From the NCBI GenBank assembly GCA_003225335.1, contig QHZE01000460.1, forward strand, positions 1 through 54,357: a stretch of DNA of 54,357 nucleotides. Reading direction: 5' to 3'. Position numbers and translations under genes: made by a program. Shown piece after piece: positions 27,312 through 36,073 of this stretch. The notes under the pieces were generated by a model, which was given only the letters and a program-made list of their open reading frames with translations, was not told the DNA's origin and did not search any database. Numbering within the stretch: the first letter of the stretch is position 1; each line of letters begins with the position of its first letter. The stretch comes from Acidobacteriota bacterium. GTDB taxonomy: Bacteria > Acidobacteriota > UBA6911.

Positions 27312-28316
27312 GTGATAAGTTCCTTACACTTTTCGCATCCCTGGGTGTGGGGCCTGACAGTGCTGCCCGTAGTGGTTTTTGCGCTGGGCTGGACTAGAGC
27401 TGGGCGGAGAGCGCCCTCTCTCGTGTTTTCGGCCTTCCCCTGGATTCCGATCTCTTTCGACAGCCTATCCTTTTGTCCCAGGGTGGCGGAGATCCTGAGA
27501 TTCCTTGCGGTCCTGAGCGTGCTACCGGTCATGGCCGGCATCGGGTCGCAGACGCCCATCCAGGCCAGCAGCCGGACCCCTCCAGCGTTGCTCATCGTCC
27601 TGGACATTTCCAGCTCGATGACTGCCGAGGACTTCAAACCTGAAAATCGCCTGCAGGAGGCGAAGAAAGACCTCAAGAACTTCATTGCCAATAATCCGCA
27701 CGCCGTCGTCGGTCTCATGGTCTTTGCGGCGGTACCCCGTCTTCTCGTACCTCTGACTTCCGATCATGAGACGGTCTTGAAAGCCTTGGAGAAGGCGGCG
27801 CCGGCGGGTTACGGCGAAGACGGCACCGCTCTGGGGAGCGGGATTGCAAGTGCCGCGAACCGGCTTCGCAATGGAACCTGGTCGAGCCGGAAGATCCTTC
27901 TGATCACGGACGGAGTGAACAACAGAGGGGCGCTCACGCCGTTAGACGCTGCGCGGCTCGCGAGAGAATTGGGCATCTCAATTCATGCGGTGGGCCTCGG
28001 CACCAACGAGATGGCACGCTACTTCGTCCCATCTGCCGCCGGCAGCTTGACGGAAGTTCGCGCGCGCATCGATATTGACGACGAGGCCCTCGCAGCGTTA
28101 GCCCAAGCGACAGACGGCTCGTATCAGCGTGTAAGAAACTCGGAAGAGCTTGGCCGCGCCCTCTCCTCCATATCACTCGGGGAAGCGCGGGCGGAGAGCA
28201 CCAGCAGCGCCGGCGAAGATCTCTTTTGGGTCCGGGCATGCACCTGGACGGCCTTGCTGCTTCTCGCCGTGGAATTCGCGCTCGTCCAATTCGTAATTTC
28301 GGAACTGCCGGGTTAA
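27312..28316 (+). CDS. vWA-domain membrane protein (BatA-like)
   Basis: LLIVLDISSSMTAEDFKPENRLQEAKKDLKNFI (DxSxS MIDAS); LLITDGVNNRGALTPLDAARLARELGISIHAVGLGT; flanking TM segments. Confidence 0.85.
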   Translation: MISSLHFSHPWVWGLTVLPVVVFALGWTRAGRRAPSLVFSAFPWIPISFDSLSFCPRVAEILRFLAVLSVLPVMAGIGSQTPIQASSRTPPALLIVLDISSSMTAEDFKPENRLQEAKKDLKNFIANNPHAVVGLMVFAAVPRLLVPLTSDHETVLKALEKAAPAGYGEDGTALGSGIASAANRLRNGTWSSRKILLITDGVNNRGALTPLDAARLARELGISIHAVGLGTNEMARYFVPSAAGSLTEVRARIDIDDEALAALAQATDGSYQRVRNSEELGRALSSISLGEARAESTSSAGEDLFWVRACTWTALLLLAVEFALVQFVISELPG

Positions 28317-28332
28317 CGGTAGGTCAACGGGC

Positions 28333-29229
28333 ATGCAGTGGAGGGACGGCTTGTATATCTTGCTTCTCCCCGTCGCCGTCGTAATCGCCTGGATCGTTGC
28401 GGAGCGCGCGCGTCTGCGGCGTCTGCGGTCCTTTGGCGATCCCGAGATTCTCGGCATGCCCGGGCGTAAGCGCACGCGGATTTTGGCGCTGGCACTTCTG
28501 ACCGGGAGCTTCGTCTTGCTCGCCGCCGTTTTGCCGTTTGCGGTCCCAAAGGCTGCGCCGTCTGACGGAGAGTCCCTTGTGGAGATACTCCTGGATTCAG
28601 GGATCGCAGAGGGCGGTGATTCCCAAGCGGCCGATGCGCTGGAGCTCATCGAAGAGAAGGTCCGCGCGGTAGTCAGACTCTCTCCTCGCTCCCACTTTGC
28701 GCTTTACAAGTCGGCAGACCCCTTACAAGTCGTTGTTCCGCCGACGACGGATGCCCAGGGTCTTCTGATCCTCCTGAACCGGCTGCGCGAGGAATGGCGG
28801 GGAGAAGCCCCGGTCTCCTTTTATGACAGCGTGGATGCTCTGCGGAGGCTCACTCCGAGCAAGAACTGGCGCCGGCGCATTGTTGGGATCGCAGCGCCCT
28901 CCCGGGCAGATTCCGCGGCCAAAAGTCCACCTCCTTCTTATGATGTCCCCGAGGTCTTGATCCTGAGAGTGACCCGAACAGCCCCTGATGAGTCCCCGGC
29001 GCCGGGAATTGAGACCGCCGCAAAGGATGCGGATGTCCAGGTCGCCGGCCTGCGCGAGTTTCTACGCGCGGAGAGGACGACGCAGCGCCGGTCCAGGAGC
29101 ACGCTTCAAGGTTTCACTTACAGCCAGTATCTGGCGTCGCTGGGCTTCTTCGCTTTGCTGGGAGAAGTTCTCGTATGCCGCTACTTTCGGGCGGCCACGC
29201 AGGGCCGCCCCTACGCGCCCAGGGGCTGA
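28333..29229 (+). CDS. Membrane protein with degenerate vWA-like domain (BatB-position)
   Basis: N-terminal TMs, FGDPEILGMPGRKRTRILALALLTGSFVLLAAVLPFA, then VEILLDSGIAEGGDSQAADALELI lacking the DxSxS motif; C-terminal tail overlaps a GC-rich repeat. Confidence 0.6.
   Translation: MQWRDGLYILLLPVAVVIAWIVAERARLRRLRSFGDPEILGMPGRKRTRILALALLTGSFVLLAAVLPFAVPKAAPSDGESLVEILLDSGIAEGGDSQAADALELIEEKVRAVVRLSPRSHFALYKSADPLQVVVPPTTDAQGLLILLNRLREEWRGEAPVSFYDSVDALRRLTPSKNWRRRIVGIAAPSRADSAAKSPPPSYDVPEVLILRVTRTAPDESPAPGIETAAKDADVQVAGLREFLRAERTTQRRSRSTLQGFTYSQYLASLGFFALLGEVLVCRYFRAATQGRPYAPRG
29189..29225. repeat. GC-rich repeat of family H (GGGCGGCCACGCAGGGCCGCCCCTAC), inside the 3' end of the preceding CDS
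   Basis: gggcggccacgcagggccgcccctacgcgcccagg; compare ggccacgcaggaccgcccctac at 731-752. Confidence 0.7.
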
Positions 29230-29240
29230 AGGAGTGCAGG

Positions 29241-30452
29241 GTGAATAGACGCGCGGTGCTGCTCGCCTTGGGTTTCATTTTTCACTCGGACGACAAACTC
29301 CTCTTTTCCTGGGAAGATCAGGGTCGCGCTTTCAGCGCGCAGATTGCTCCGGGGCTGAAAATCAGAACCGAGGTGTCGTCACAGTTCCTACATGTGGGAC
29401 AGCAGTTCAGCATCCTGTACAGCCTTGTAACCCAGCGGTACCCCACCGAAATCGATATTGAACCTCAGCAATATTCCGGATTCTGGACTGAGATCGTGCC
29501 CCTGGCGGAGCAAACGCGTACGATCACGCGCTTGCTCGATGGACGTCCTACCCACGAATTCCTTCTGCGACAGATAATAGCCTCCCCATTGGAAGAGGGC
29601 GCGCTCGGACTTCCACCGCTGTCGGTGAAGATCATGATGGCCCGCAGTGCGGCCGCCGGCGCCCCACGCTGGGATGTTGTTGCGAAGTCGAATCCCGTGT
29701 CTCTTACGGTGCTTCCTTTGCCGGCGTCAGAGGCCGGAGCCACGACATCACTTTTGGTGGGGACCCTGGAAGGGCGGCTGGAAGAAAGCAAGCGATCGCA
29801 GGGAAGGGAAGTAATTCTCGACTTGCAGGGGACTGCCAACCTCGCATTCTTTCAGCCTCTTGACTGGTTCCGCGGGACCGGGGTGGCTTTCCTTGCTCCA
29901 CGCCTGGTCCAGGCAGAGTCTTTCGTCGAAACCTGGGACACGGGGGATAGACGGCGGCTCACGATGCAGCAGCACCACCGGTGGTCGATCTGGATGATTC
30001 CCCAGGAGGGGGCCGCGAGGCGTGTTGAAGATCTGCAGATTCCTGTCTTCGACCCGGGCAGAGGCACATGGACGAACGTCCGCATCCCCGGAATCGACGT
30101 CAGGGCGCCGTCCTCCACGACGCGCCCTGCGGCCCCGGCGCCCCTGCCTTCGTCCGAGCGCGGGTCCGCCGGTTTCTTGGGGCGCTACCGTCGCGCTCTT
30201 TGCGCCGGGGCGGTCCTGGCGCTCGTGTCTCTGGGGGTCTGGCTCCTTCGGAAGCGCAAGACGGAGCGTGTCCTGCATCACTGGATGGGATCGAGCCTGG
30301 AAAAACTGCAACAGCAATCGTCAAGAGCGCCGCGCTCCTTTGTCGAAACCGCGCACAAAATTCTGGAGCGATACGCCGAAGAAAACCATCTCATACCGGG
30401 TTCCGGAGACAAGAACTCGTCCACCGATGGGCTGGCGGGGACGTTCCAATAA
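29241..30452 (+). CDS. BatD-like (oxygen tolerance) membrane protein
   Basis: Beta-rich extracytoplasmic region with VSSQFLHVGQQFSILYSLVTQ, C-terminal single TM (ALCAGAVLALVSLGVWLLRKR) and cytosolic tail; follows two vWA-like genes; GTG start. Confidence 0.65.
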   Translation: MNRRAVLLALGFIFHSDDKLLFSWEDQGRAFSAQIAPGLKIRTEVSSQFLHVGQQFSILYSLVTQRYPTEIDIEPQQYSGFWTEIVPLAEQTRTITRLLDGRPTHEFLLRQIIASPLEEGALGLPPLSVKIMMARSAAAGAPRWDVVAKSNPVSLTVLPLPASEAGATTSLLVGTLEGRLEESKRSQGREVILDLQGTANLAFFQPLDWFRGTGVAFLAPRLVQAESFVETWDTGDRRRLTMQQHHRWSIWMIPQEGAARRVEDLQIPVFDPGRGTWTNVRIPGIDVRAPSSTTRPAAPAPLPSSERGSAGFLGRYRRALCAGAVLALVSLGVWLLRKRKTERVLHHWMGSSLEKLQQQSSRAPRSFVETAHKILERYAEENHLIPGSGDKNSSTDGLAGTFQ

Positions 30453-30806
30453 ATGACCAATGAGCAATGACAAATAGAGGTCAGAAGTCCGGACAACGAA
30501 CTGCGATTTGTCATCTTTCATTGGTCATTGGTCATTTGTCATTTGTCATTTTTTTCTCTGTCCTCCCGGCGACTCTGCGGTGAATCTGTTTGGTGCGGCC
30601 GAGCTGATCTGTGTTCATCTGTACTACTAACCCGAAAATCCTTTGCTGGCAGGAAAGGATTTTTCTTCGCCGAAATCTTCGCGCTCTTCGCGGCTTCGCG
30701 GTGAATCTCTTTCACCGCGAAGGCGCGAAGCACGCGAAGAAAACGCGAAGGACTTTAGTTTGGTTGCCGCTTTGCTGATCTGTGTTCATCTGTGGTTTCG
30801 TTCAAA
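30450..30806. repeat. Long composite intergenic repeat: modules C - B - A - spacer - B(inverted pair) - spacer - A
   Basis: Direct reading; the 30600-30805 part matches the reverse complement of 40684-40900 closely. Confidence 0.85.
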
Positions 30807-30816
30807 CTGAGTAAGG

Positions 30817-31665
30817 ATGGCGCCTGTGGAAATAATTTCGGCAGTGATTCTCGGAGTGGTTCAGGGATTGACTGAACTTCTTCCCATCAGCAGCTCGGCC
30901 CACCTGATCGTCGTCCATCGGCTCCTCGGCTGGGAGGCGCAAGGACTGGTCTTCGACGTTGCCCTCCATGTGGGAACGTCGGCGGCAATTCTGGCTTACT
31001 TCTGGAGAGACTGGATAGACCTGGCGCGTGAAATGCTGCTCGGAATCAGGGAGCGGCAGTTGTTGGGTAACGCTCAAAGGCGCCTGGCGTGTTTTCTGAT
31101 TGTCGGAACTTTGCCCGCGGCGGCGGCCGGCGTGGCGCTCGGGGTTTATATCGAAACCCATCTGCGTTCCCTTCTTATTCCGGTGTTCACCCTGGTTGCC
31201 TTTGGCGCCCTCATGTATTTTGCGGAACGCTGGAGCAGGCAGGACCGCTCCCTGGAGAAGCTGACCTGGGCAGATTCTCTTTGGATCGGTCTCAGCCAGG
31301 CTCTCGCTTTGATTCCCGGGGTGTCCCGAAGCGGGATAACCATCAGCACGGCGCTGGCAAGGGACATAGACCGGATCTCGGCCGCACGCTTCTCTTTTCT
31401 TCTTTCCACGCCTGTGATCGTCGGCGCCGGAATGCTCGAGGGCTGGCATCTGGTGAAGGCGGCGCGGACCCCCGCGGGATCACCTGGTCCAGAAATCCAA
31501 TGGCTGCTTATGGCAGTAGGAGCCGCAACCGCGGCGATCACGGGCTTTTTGTGCATTCGTTATTTTCTGCGCTACCTGCAAACCCACACGCTCACGCCTT
31601 TCGTCATCTATCGAATCATCTTCGCAGGAGTCACCCTGCTCGTATATCTTACTTATTCCAAGTAA
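30817..31665 (+). CDS. uppP: Undecaprenyl-diphosphatase
   Basis: VVQGLTELLPISSSAHLIVVHRLLGWE; ALIPGVSRSGITIS; multi-TM. Confidence 0.94.
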   Translation: MAPVEIISAVILGVVQGLTELLPISSSAHLIVVHRLLGWEAQGLVFDVALHVGTSAAILAYFWRDWIDLAREMLLGIRERQLLGNAQRRLACFLIVGTLPAAAAGVALGVYIETHLRSLLIPVFTLVAFGALMYFAERWSRQDRSLEKLTWADSLWIGLSQALALIPGVSRSGITISTALARDIDRISAARFSFLLSTPVIVGAGMLEGWHLVKAARTPAGSPGPEIQWLLMAVGAATAAITGFLCIRYFLRYLQTHTLTPFVIYRIIFAGVTLLVYLTYSK

Positions 31666-31874
31666 GCGCGGTTTGTTTCGGAGATCAGAAGCTGTGAAAA
31701 AAATCCATCCGCCGTAGAGGCAACCCGCCGACTGGCCAATAATGGCGCGGACTTGCGGGCGGACACCAGCCCTACGACGCTCCAATTTTTTCACAACCTC
31801 CTCAGGCTTTAGCCTGCTGACGGCGCCCTCTGCTGTTCCGCTCCCCTGATTCTCATCAGGGTATACGTCAACAT

Positions 31875-31911
31875 CCCTAGGCCATGAGTCGAACACCCTA
31901 GGGTTTTTTTT
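31875..31911 (+). terminator. Intrinsic terminator-like hairpin plus T8
   Basis: CCCTAGG (31875-31881) ... CCTAGGG (31897-31903), then TTTTTTTT; 60 nt upstream of the histidine kinase start. Confidence 0.6.
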
Positions 31912-31971
31912 CAGGAAACAAGGGAAAACCCCAGTTGCCTAAAACGCAATGGTGGCGTAGCCTATGAGAGT

Positions 31972-33660
31972 ATGAATTCTCCTCAGAAGAAGAAAGTTCC
32001 GATCTTCAATGTCGAGGTCGGTCTGGTCCGGACACGCGACGAACTGGAGAAGCTGAACGCGCATCTCGAAGATAAGGTGCGCGAACGAACAGAAGACCTC
32101 TCCTGCGAGATCGCTCAGCGCGAGCGGGCAGAAGCGGCGCTGCGCGAAGAAAGAGAGCGATACCGCGAGCTGTTTGAAAACGCCAACGACATTCTCTACA
32201 CCCTGGACCTGACGGGACGCGTGACTTCCTTAAATGCGGCAGGCGAACAGATCATCGGGCATAAACGACGTGAAGCCCTGGGCACGAGCATCGGCGAGAT
32301 CCTCGGAGAGGAATATCAGGATTTTGTTCAAGGCATGCTTGACGAAGAAACCAACGGGAAGCACGGTACCGCTTACCAACTGGAGATTGTGGCGAGAGAC
32401 GGCCGCCCCATAGAGCTTGAAGTCAGCACACGCCTTGTATTCGACAAGGAAGGACGACCTGTAGGGGCTCACGGCATCGCCCGTGATGTGAGCGAGCGCA
32501 AGAAACTGGAGCAGCAACTTCGCCAGGCTCAGAAAATGGAAGCCATCGGGAATCTGGCAGGCGGCATCGCTCACAACTTCAACAACATGTTGACCGTCAT
32601 TTTGGGATACAGCCATCTGATTCTCAGCTCCGGCGCCGCGGACAGCCGCATCCGCGCGCAGGTCGAAACAATAGCGGGAGCCGCGGAGCGCTCTGTCGCG
32701 CTGACGCGGCACCTCTTGACCTTCAGCCGGAATCAGATACTCCAGCCGAAAGTGCTGGACCTGAATGCCGTTGTCCGTCAGACAGAGAAGATGCTGCGCC
32801 CTTTAATCGGCGAAAACATGAATCTTGTGAGCAGGCCGGGCAGGGATCTGGGAAGGGTTAAAGCGGATCCGGGCCAGATCGAACAGGTCATCATGAACCT
32901 TGCGGTCAATGCGCGCGACGCTATGCCGGACGGTGGGGCCCTCATCATCGAAACCAAAAACGTCGAGTTTGACGAAGACTACATCCGATGGCACCCGGGA
33001 GCCCGGCCCGGAACCTATGCGCTCTTGAAGGTCACGGACACGGGGTGCGGCATGGATCAGCAAACAATGTCCCACATCTTCGAACCCTTCTTCACCACAA
33101 AAGAGGCCGGCAAGGGAACAGGACTGGGGCTGGCGACCGTCTACGGAATCGTCAAGCAAAGCGGTGGACATATCTGGGTGTACAGCGAGGTCGGGCAAGG
33201 AACCACGTTCAAGATCTATCTGCCGCACGCCGAGGAATCCGCTGAGCCGGTCGAGCCCAGCGAGATGAGGGTTGAGAGAAGAGACGGCGGTGAAACCATT
33301 CTGCTTGTCGAAGACGAAGCGGCTTTGCGCCGTCTCGTTCACGACATGCTCGAAAGATACGGCTACACGGTTTTGCAAGCGGAAAGTGCGGAGGCGGCGA
33401 TCATTCTTTGTGAGCAGCACGGAGGACCCATCAGCCTGTTGCTCACCGACGTCATCATGACAGGCATGAACGGCAGTCAACTGGCCGACCGCTTAAGAAC
33501 CCCGCACCCCGAAATGAAAGTTCTCTACATGTCCGGGTACACCGATGGAAGCATTCTTCGCCACGGCGTGCTGAGGCACGGGACACGCCTCATTGAGAAA
33601 CCCTTCAAGGCAGAAACGTTGAACAAGAAGCTACGCGAGACCCTGGGAGCGAAAGCGTAG
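31972..33660 (+). CDS. Cytosolic hybrid sensor histidine kinase (coiled coil-PAS-HisKA-HATPase_c-REC)
   Basis: PAS (YRELFENANDILYTLDLTGRVTSLNAAGEQIIGHKR); GNLAGGIAHNFNNMLTVILGYS H-box; VTDTGCGM; GKGTGLGLATVYGIVKQSGG; ILLVEDEAALRRLVHDML..LLLTDVIMTGMNG REC. Confidence 0.92.
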   Translation: MNSPQKKKVPIFNVEVGLVRTRDELEKLNAHLEDKVRERTEDLSCEIAQRERAEAALREERERYRELFENANDILYTLDLTGRVTSLNAAGEQIIGHKRREALGTSIGEILGEEYQDFVQGMLDEETNGKHGTAYQLEIVARDGRPIELEVSTRLVFDKEGRPVGAHGIARDVSERKKLEQQLRQAQKMEAIGNLAGGIAHNFNNMLTVILGYSHLILSSGAADSRIRAQVETIAGAAERSVALTRHLLTFSRNQILQPKVLDLNAVVRQTEKMLRPLIGENMNLVSRPGRDLGRVKADPGQIEQVIMNLAVNARDAMPDGGALIIETKNVEFDEDYIRWHPGARPGTYALLKVTDTGCGMDQQTMSHIFEPFFTTKEAGKGTGLGLATVYGIVKQSGGHIWVYSEVGQGTTFKIYLPHAEESAEPVEPSEMRVERRDGGETILLVEDEAALRRLVHDMLERYGYTVLQAESAEAAIILCEQHGGPISLLLTDVIMTGMNGSQLADRLRTPHPEMKVLYMSGYTDGSILRHGVLRHGTRLIEKPFKAETLNKKLRETLGAKA

Positions 33661-33664
33661 GTTC

Positions 33665-33801
33665 GGAGTTCAGCCTTCAGGCTGCACAGGTCAGTGCAGG
33701 CTAAAGCCTGAACTCCATGCCTGCTTCAATCAGGTTTGGTTCAGGTTCGGATCTCAGCCTTCAGGCTGCACTGGCGCCGGGCAGGCTGAAGCCTGAACTC
33801 C
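33665..33801. repeat. Two tandem imperfect hairpins of the GGAGTTCAGCCTTCAGGCTG...CAGGCTnAAGCCTGAACTCC family (family E) at a convergent junction
   Basis: Arms 33665-33684/33697-33716 and 33749-33768/33782-33801; related copy at 3120-3165. Confidence 0.8.
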
Positions 33802-33809
33802 AAACAGGA

Positions 33810-35144
33810 TCACTTCCGTCCCCGCTTCCGCTCTTTGATGCTCTCCAGGATTTCCTTGATCTGCCGCTCCGCTCCCTGACCAGTAGGATAGTAGTACTGC
33901 CGCCCTCGAAGCGATTCCGGCAGGCATTCCATGTCCGCGACCTTTTCGTCGAGATCGTGGGCGTACTGATATCCTTTGGCGTAGCCCAGTTCCTTCATCA
34001 GTCGCGTGGGCGCGTTCCGGATGTGAAGTGGAGGAGGCTCATTTATGGTTTTCTGCACGTCCTCGGCAACGGCGGAATACGCGGTGCAAAGAGAATTCGA
34101 TTTGGGCGCCACGGAAAGGTATACGGCCGCCTGCGCGAGAGCGAGTTTGCATTCGGGCAGCCCCACTATCTGAACCGCATCGGCGGCATCCAGGGCAACA
34201 CGGAGCGCCCTCAGATCGGCCACACCGATGTCCTCCGAGGCGAAACGGACCATGCGGCGCGCGATGTAGATCGGGTCTTCTCCCCCCTCCAGCATTCTTC
34301 CCAACCAGTACAGCGCGGCGTCAGGATCGCTGTTCCGCATGGACTTGTGGAGAGCGGAGATGAGGTTGTAGTGTTCTTCTCCCGCTTTGTCATAAAGCAG
34401 GATCTTCTTCTGCAGCGCGGCTTCGACGTCGGCTTCCGACAGAGCCACCGGCGATCGTCCGGAAGCGAGAGCGACGGCGATTTCGAGAGCATTGAGGGCG
34501 ATGCGCGCATCCCCGTTGGCATAGATCGCCAGCCGCCGCAGAACTTCATCAGAAACCTGAATCGGAAGCTTGCCCAATCCCCGTTCCGGATCGTTAAGCG
34601 CGCGCCGGAGAATCGCGACAATGTTCTCCGGGCTGAGCGGGTTCAGAACATACACCTTGGCTCGTGAGAGGAGAGCGCTGATCAGTTCAAAGGACGGGTT
34701 CTCCGTGGTCGCGCCTATAAGAACGACAACCCCCGATTCGACATAAGGGAGAAAGGCGTCCTGCTGAGCCTTGTTGAAGCGATGGATTTCGTCGACGAAC
34801 AGAATCGTCCTGGACTTGAGTCGCCTGTGACCGGTTTCCGCCTCGGCCATTACCGCCTTGATCTCTTTGATCCCGGAAAGGACGGCGCTGTAAGAAACGA
34901 ACCTCGATTCAGTCTCTTGAGCGATTATGCGCGCAAGAGTGGTCTTGCCAGTTCCAGGCGGTCCCCAGAGGATGATCGAACGGAGTTGATCCCGTTCGAT
35001 CATCTCTCGCAGCACCTTTCCCTCGCCTATCAGGTGCGACTGGCCTGCGACTTCGTCAAGCCTCCGGGGACGCACGCGCTCCGCCAACGGCGCATCCTCC
35101 CCAGGGGACGGCGGCTCAACATCGGGAAATAGTGAACGATTCAT
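33810..35144 (-). CDS. rarA: Replication-associated recombination protein A (RarA/MgsA AAA ATPase)
   Basis: [100 protein letters not shown]. Confidence 0.95.
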   Translation of the reverse strand: MNRSLFPDVEPPSPGEDAPLAERVRPRRLDEVAGQSHLIGEGKVLREMIERDQLRSIILWGPPGTGKTTLARIIAQETESRFVSYSAVLSGIKEIKAVMAEAETGHRRLKSRTILFVDEIHRFNKAQQDAFLPYVESGVVVLIGATTENPSFELISALLSRAKVYVLNPLSPENIVAILRRALNDPERGLGKLPIQVSDEVLRRLAIYANGDARIALNALEIAVALASGRSPVALSEADVEAALQKKILLYDKAGEEHYNLISALHKSMRNSDPDAALYWLGRMLEGGEDPIYIARRMVRFASEDIGVADLRALRVALDAADAVQIVGLPECKLALAQAAVYLSVAPKSNSLCTAYSAVAEDVQKTINEPPPLHIRNAPTRLMKELGYAKGYQYAHDLDEKVADMECLPESLRGRQYYYPTGQGAERQIKEILESIKERKRGRK

Positions 35145-35177
35145 AAGTGCGAGGGTGTAATTGTATCACGCCCGTTT

Positions 35178-35263
35178 TGATTGCGGATTGGCGATTGCGG
35201 ATTGTCTAATGCAAGGTGTCCGTTAACTCCAAATCCGAAATCCGCAATCCCAAATCCGCAATT
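35178..35263. repeat. Family D palindromic repeat (ttgcggattggcgattgcggattg ... aaatccgaaatccgcaatcccaaatccgcaa)
   Basis: Same family as 20881-20963 and 47559-47716. Confidence 0.8.
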
Positions 35264-36059
35264 AGAGATCCCTTTGGCGGAGCGCCTCGAAGAGAAGGAT
35301 TGCCCCCGCACTCGCCACATTCAGGGATTCGACCCCGGGCGCCATCGGAATGCGAACCGCGCGGATGCCGCTCCATTCGATTCCCGGAAGTCCCTGGCTT
35401 TCGTTCCCGAGCAGAATCGCCGTGGGCCTCGTCAAATCCATTTTTGAGTAGGGTTCTCCAGTGCGAGCGTCGGCTCGGACGGGCTGGAGGCCGTGTCTCC
35501 CGCAATATTCCAGAATGTCCTTTGGCGCCAGCTCTTCCACGACCGGAATACGGAAGTAGGTCCCGGCGCTGGCGCGGATGCATTTCGGGTTTCTTGAAGA
35601 GACGGTGCTCGTCGTCGTGCAAACGAGCGCCGCCGCGGCTGCTGCTGCCGCGCGCAAGAGCGTTCCCAGATTCCCGGGATCCTGAATGGCGCACGCGCAA
35701 AGGACCACAGGATTGGGCCCCAGGCTGATGTCTGCAAGGTTGAGACGTGGAACACGCACCAGGGCGAGCGCCCCCTGGGGCGAAAGCACTTCCGAAAGAG
35801 ACTTCATCAGCTTCCGGTCGGCGCGGTAGATCTTCACGCTCTTCGATCGCAAGCGCGAAATCAGGAGCTGCTCGCGATCTCTCTTTCCGAATCCTTCTGA
35901 AATGACAACGGCATCGATTGAGTGTTCGGCGGCTTCTTCCAGGACGCGCAGTCCTTCCGCGAGCACCAGATCGCGGGGCGCCCTCCGCGACCCGGAGGCA
36001 ACAAGACGGATTCTCCGCACAAGCGGATTCTCTTTACTTGTGATTTCAGGGAAGGACAT
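35262..36059 (-). CDS. RNA methyltransferase, TrmH/SpoU family
   Basis: NPLVRRIRLVASGSRRAPRDLVLAEGLRVLEEA; IQDPGNLGTLLRAAAAAAAALV; AILLGNESQGLP; IPMAPGVESLNVASAGAILLFEALRQ. Confidence 0.9.
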   Translation of the reverse strand: MSFPEITSKENPLVRRIRLVASGSRRAPRDLVLAEGLRVLEEAAEHSIDAVVISEGFGKRDREQLLISRLRSKSVKIYRADRKLMKSLSEVLSPQGALALVRVPRLNLADISLGPNPVVLCACAIQDPGNLGTLLRAAAAAAAALVCTTTSTVSSRNPKCIRASAGTYFRIPVVEELAPKDILEYCGRHGLQPVRADARTGEPYSKMDLTRPTAILLGNESQGLPGIEWSGIRAVRIPMAPGVESLNVASAGAILLFEALRQRDL

Positions 36060-36073
36060 GGATGGGGAGGGTG

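Noticed and set aside
30563-30806. CRISPR-like array
   Set aside because: Repeat units are inverted, of unequal length and without regular spacers; no cas genes are present.
31700-31790. Additional copy of the GC-rich GGCGACC...GGxCGCCC repeat
   Set aside because: ccgtagaggcaacccgccgac...tgcgggcggacaccagccctacg resembles family H, but similarity is too weak to claim.
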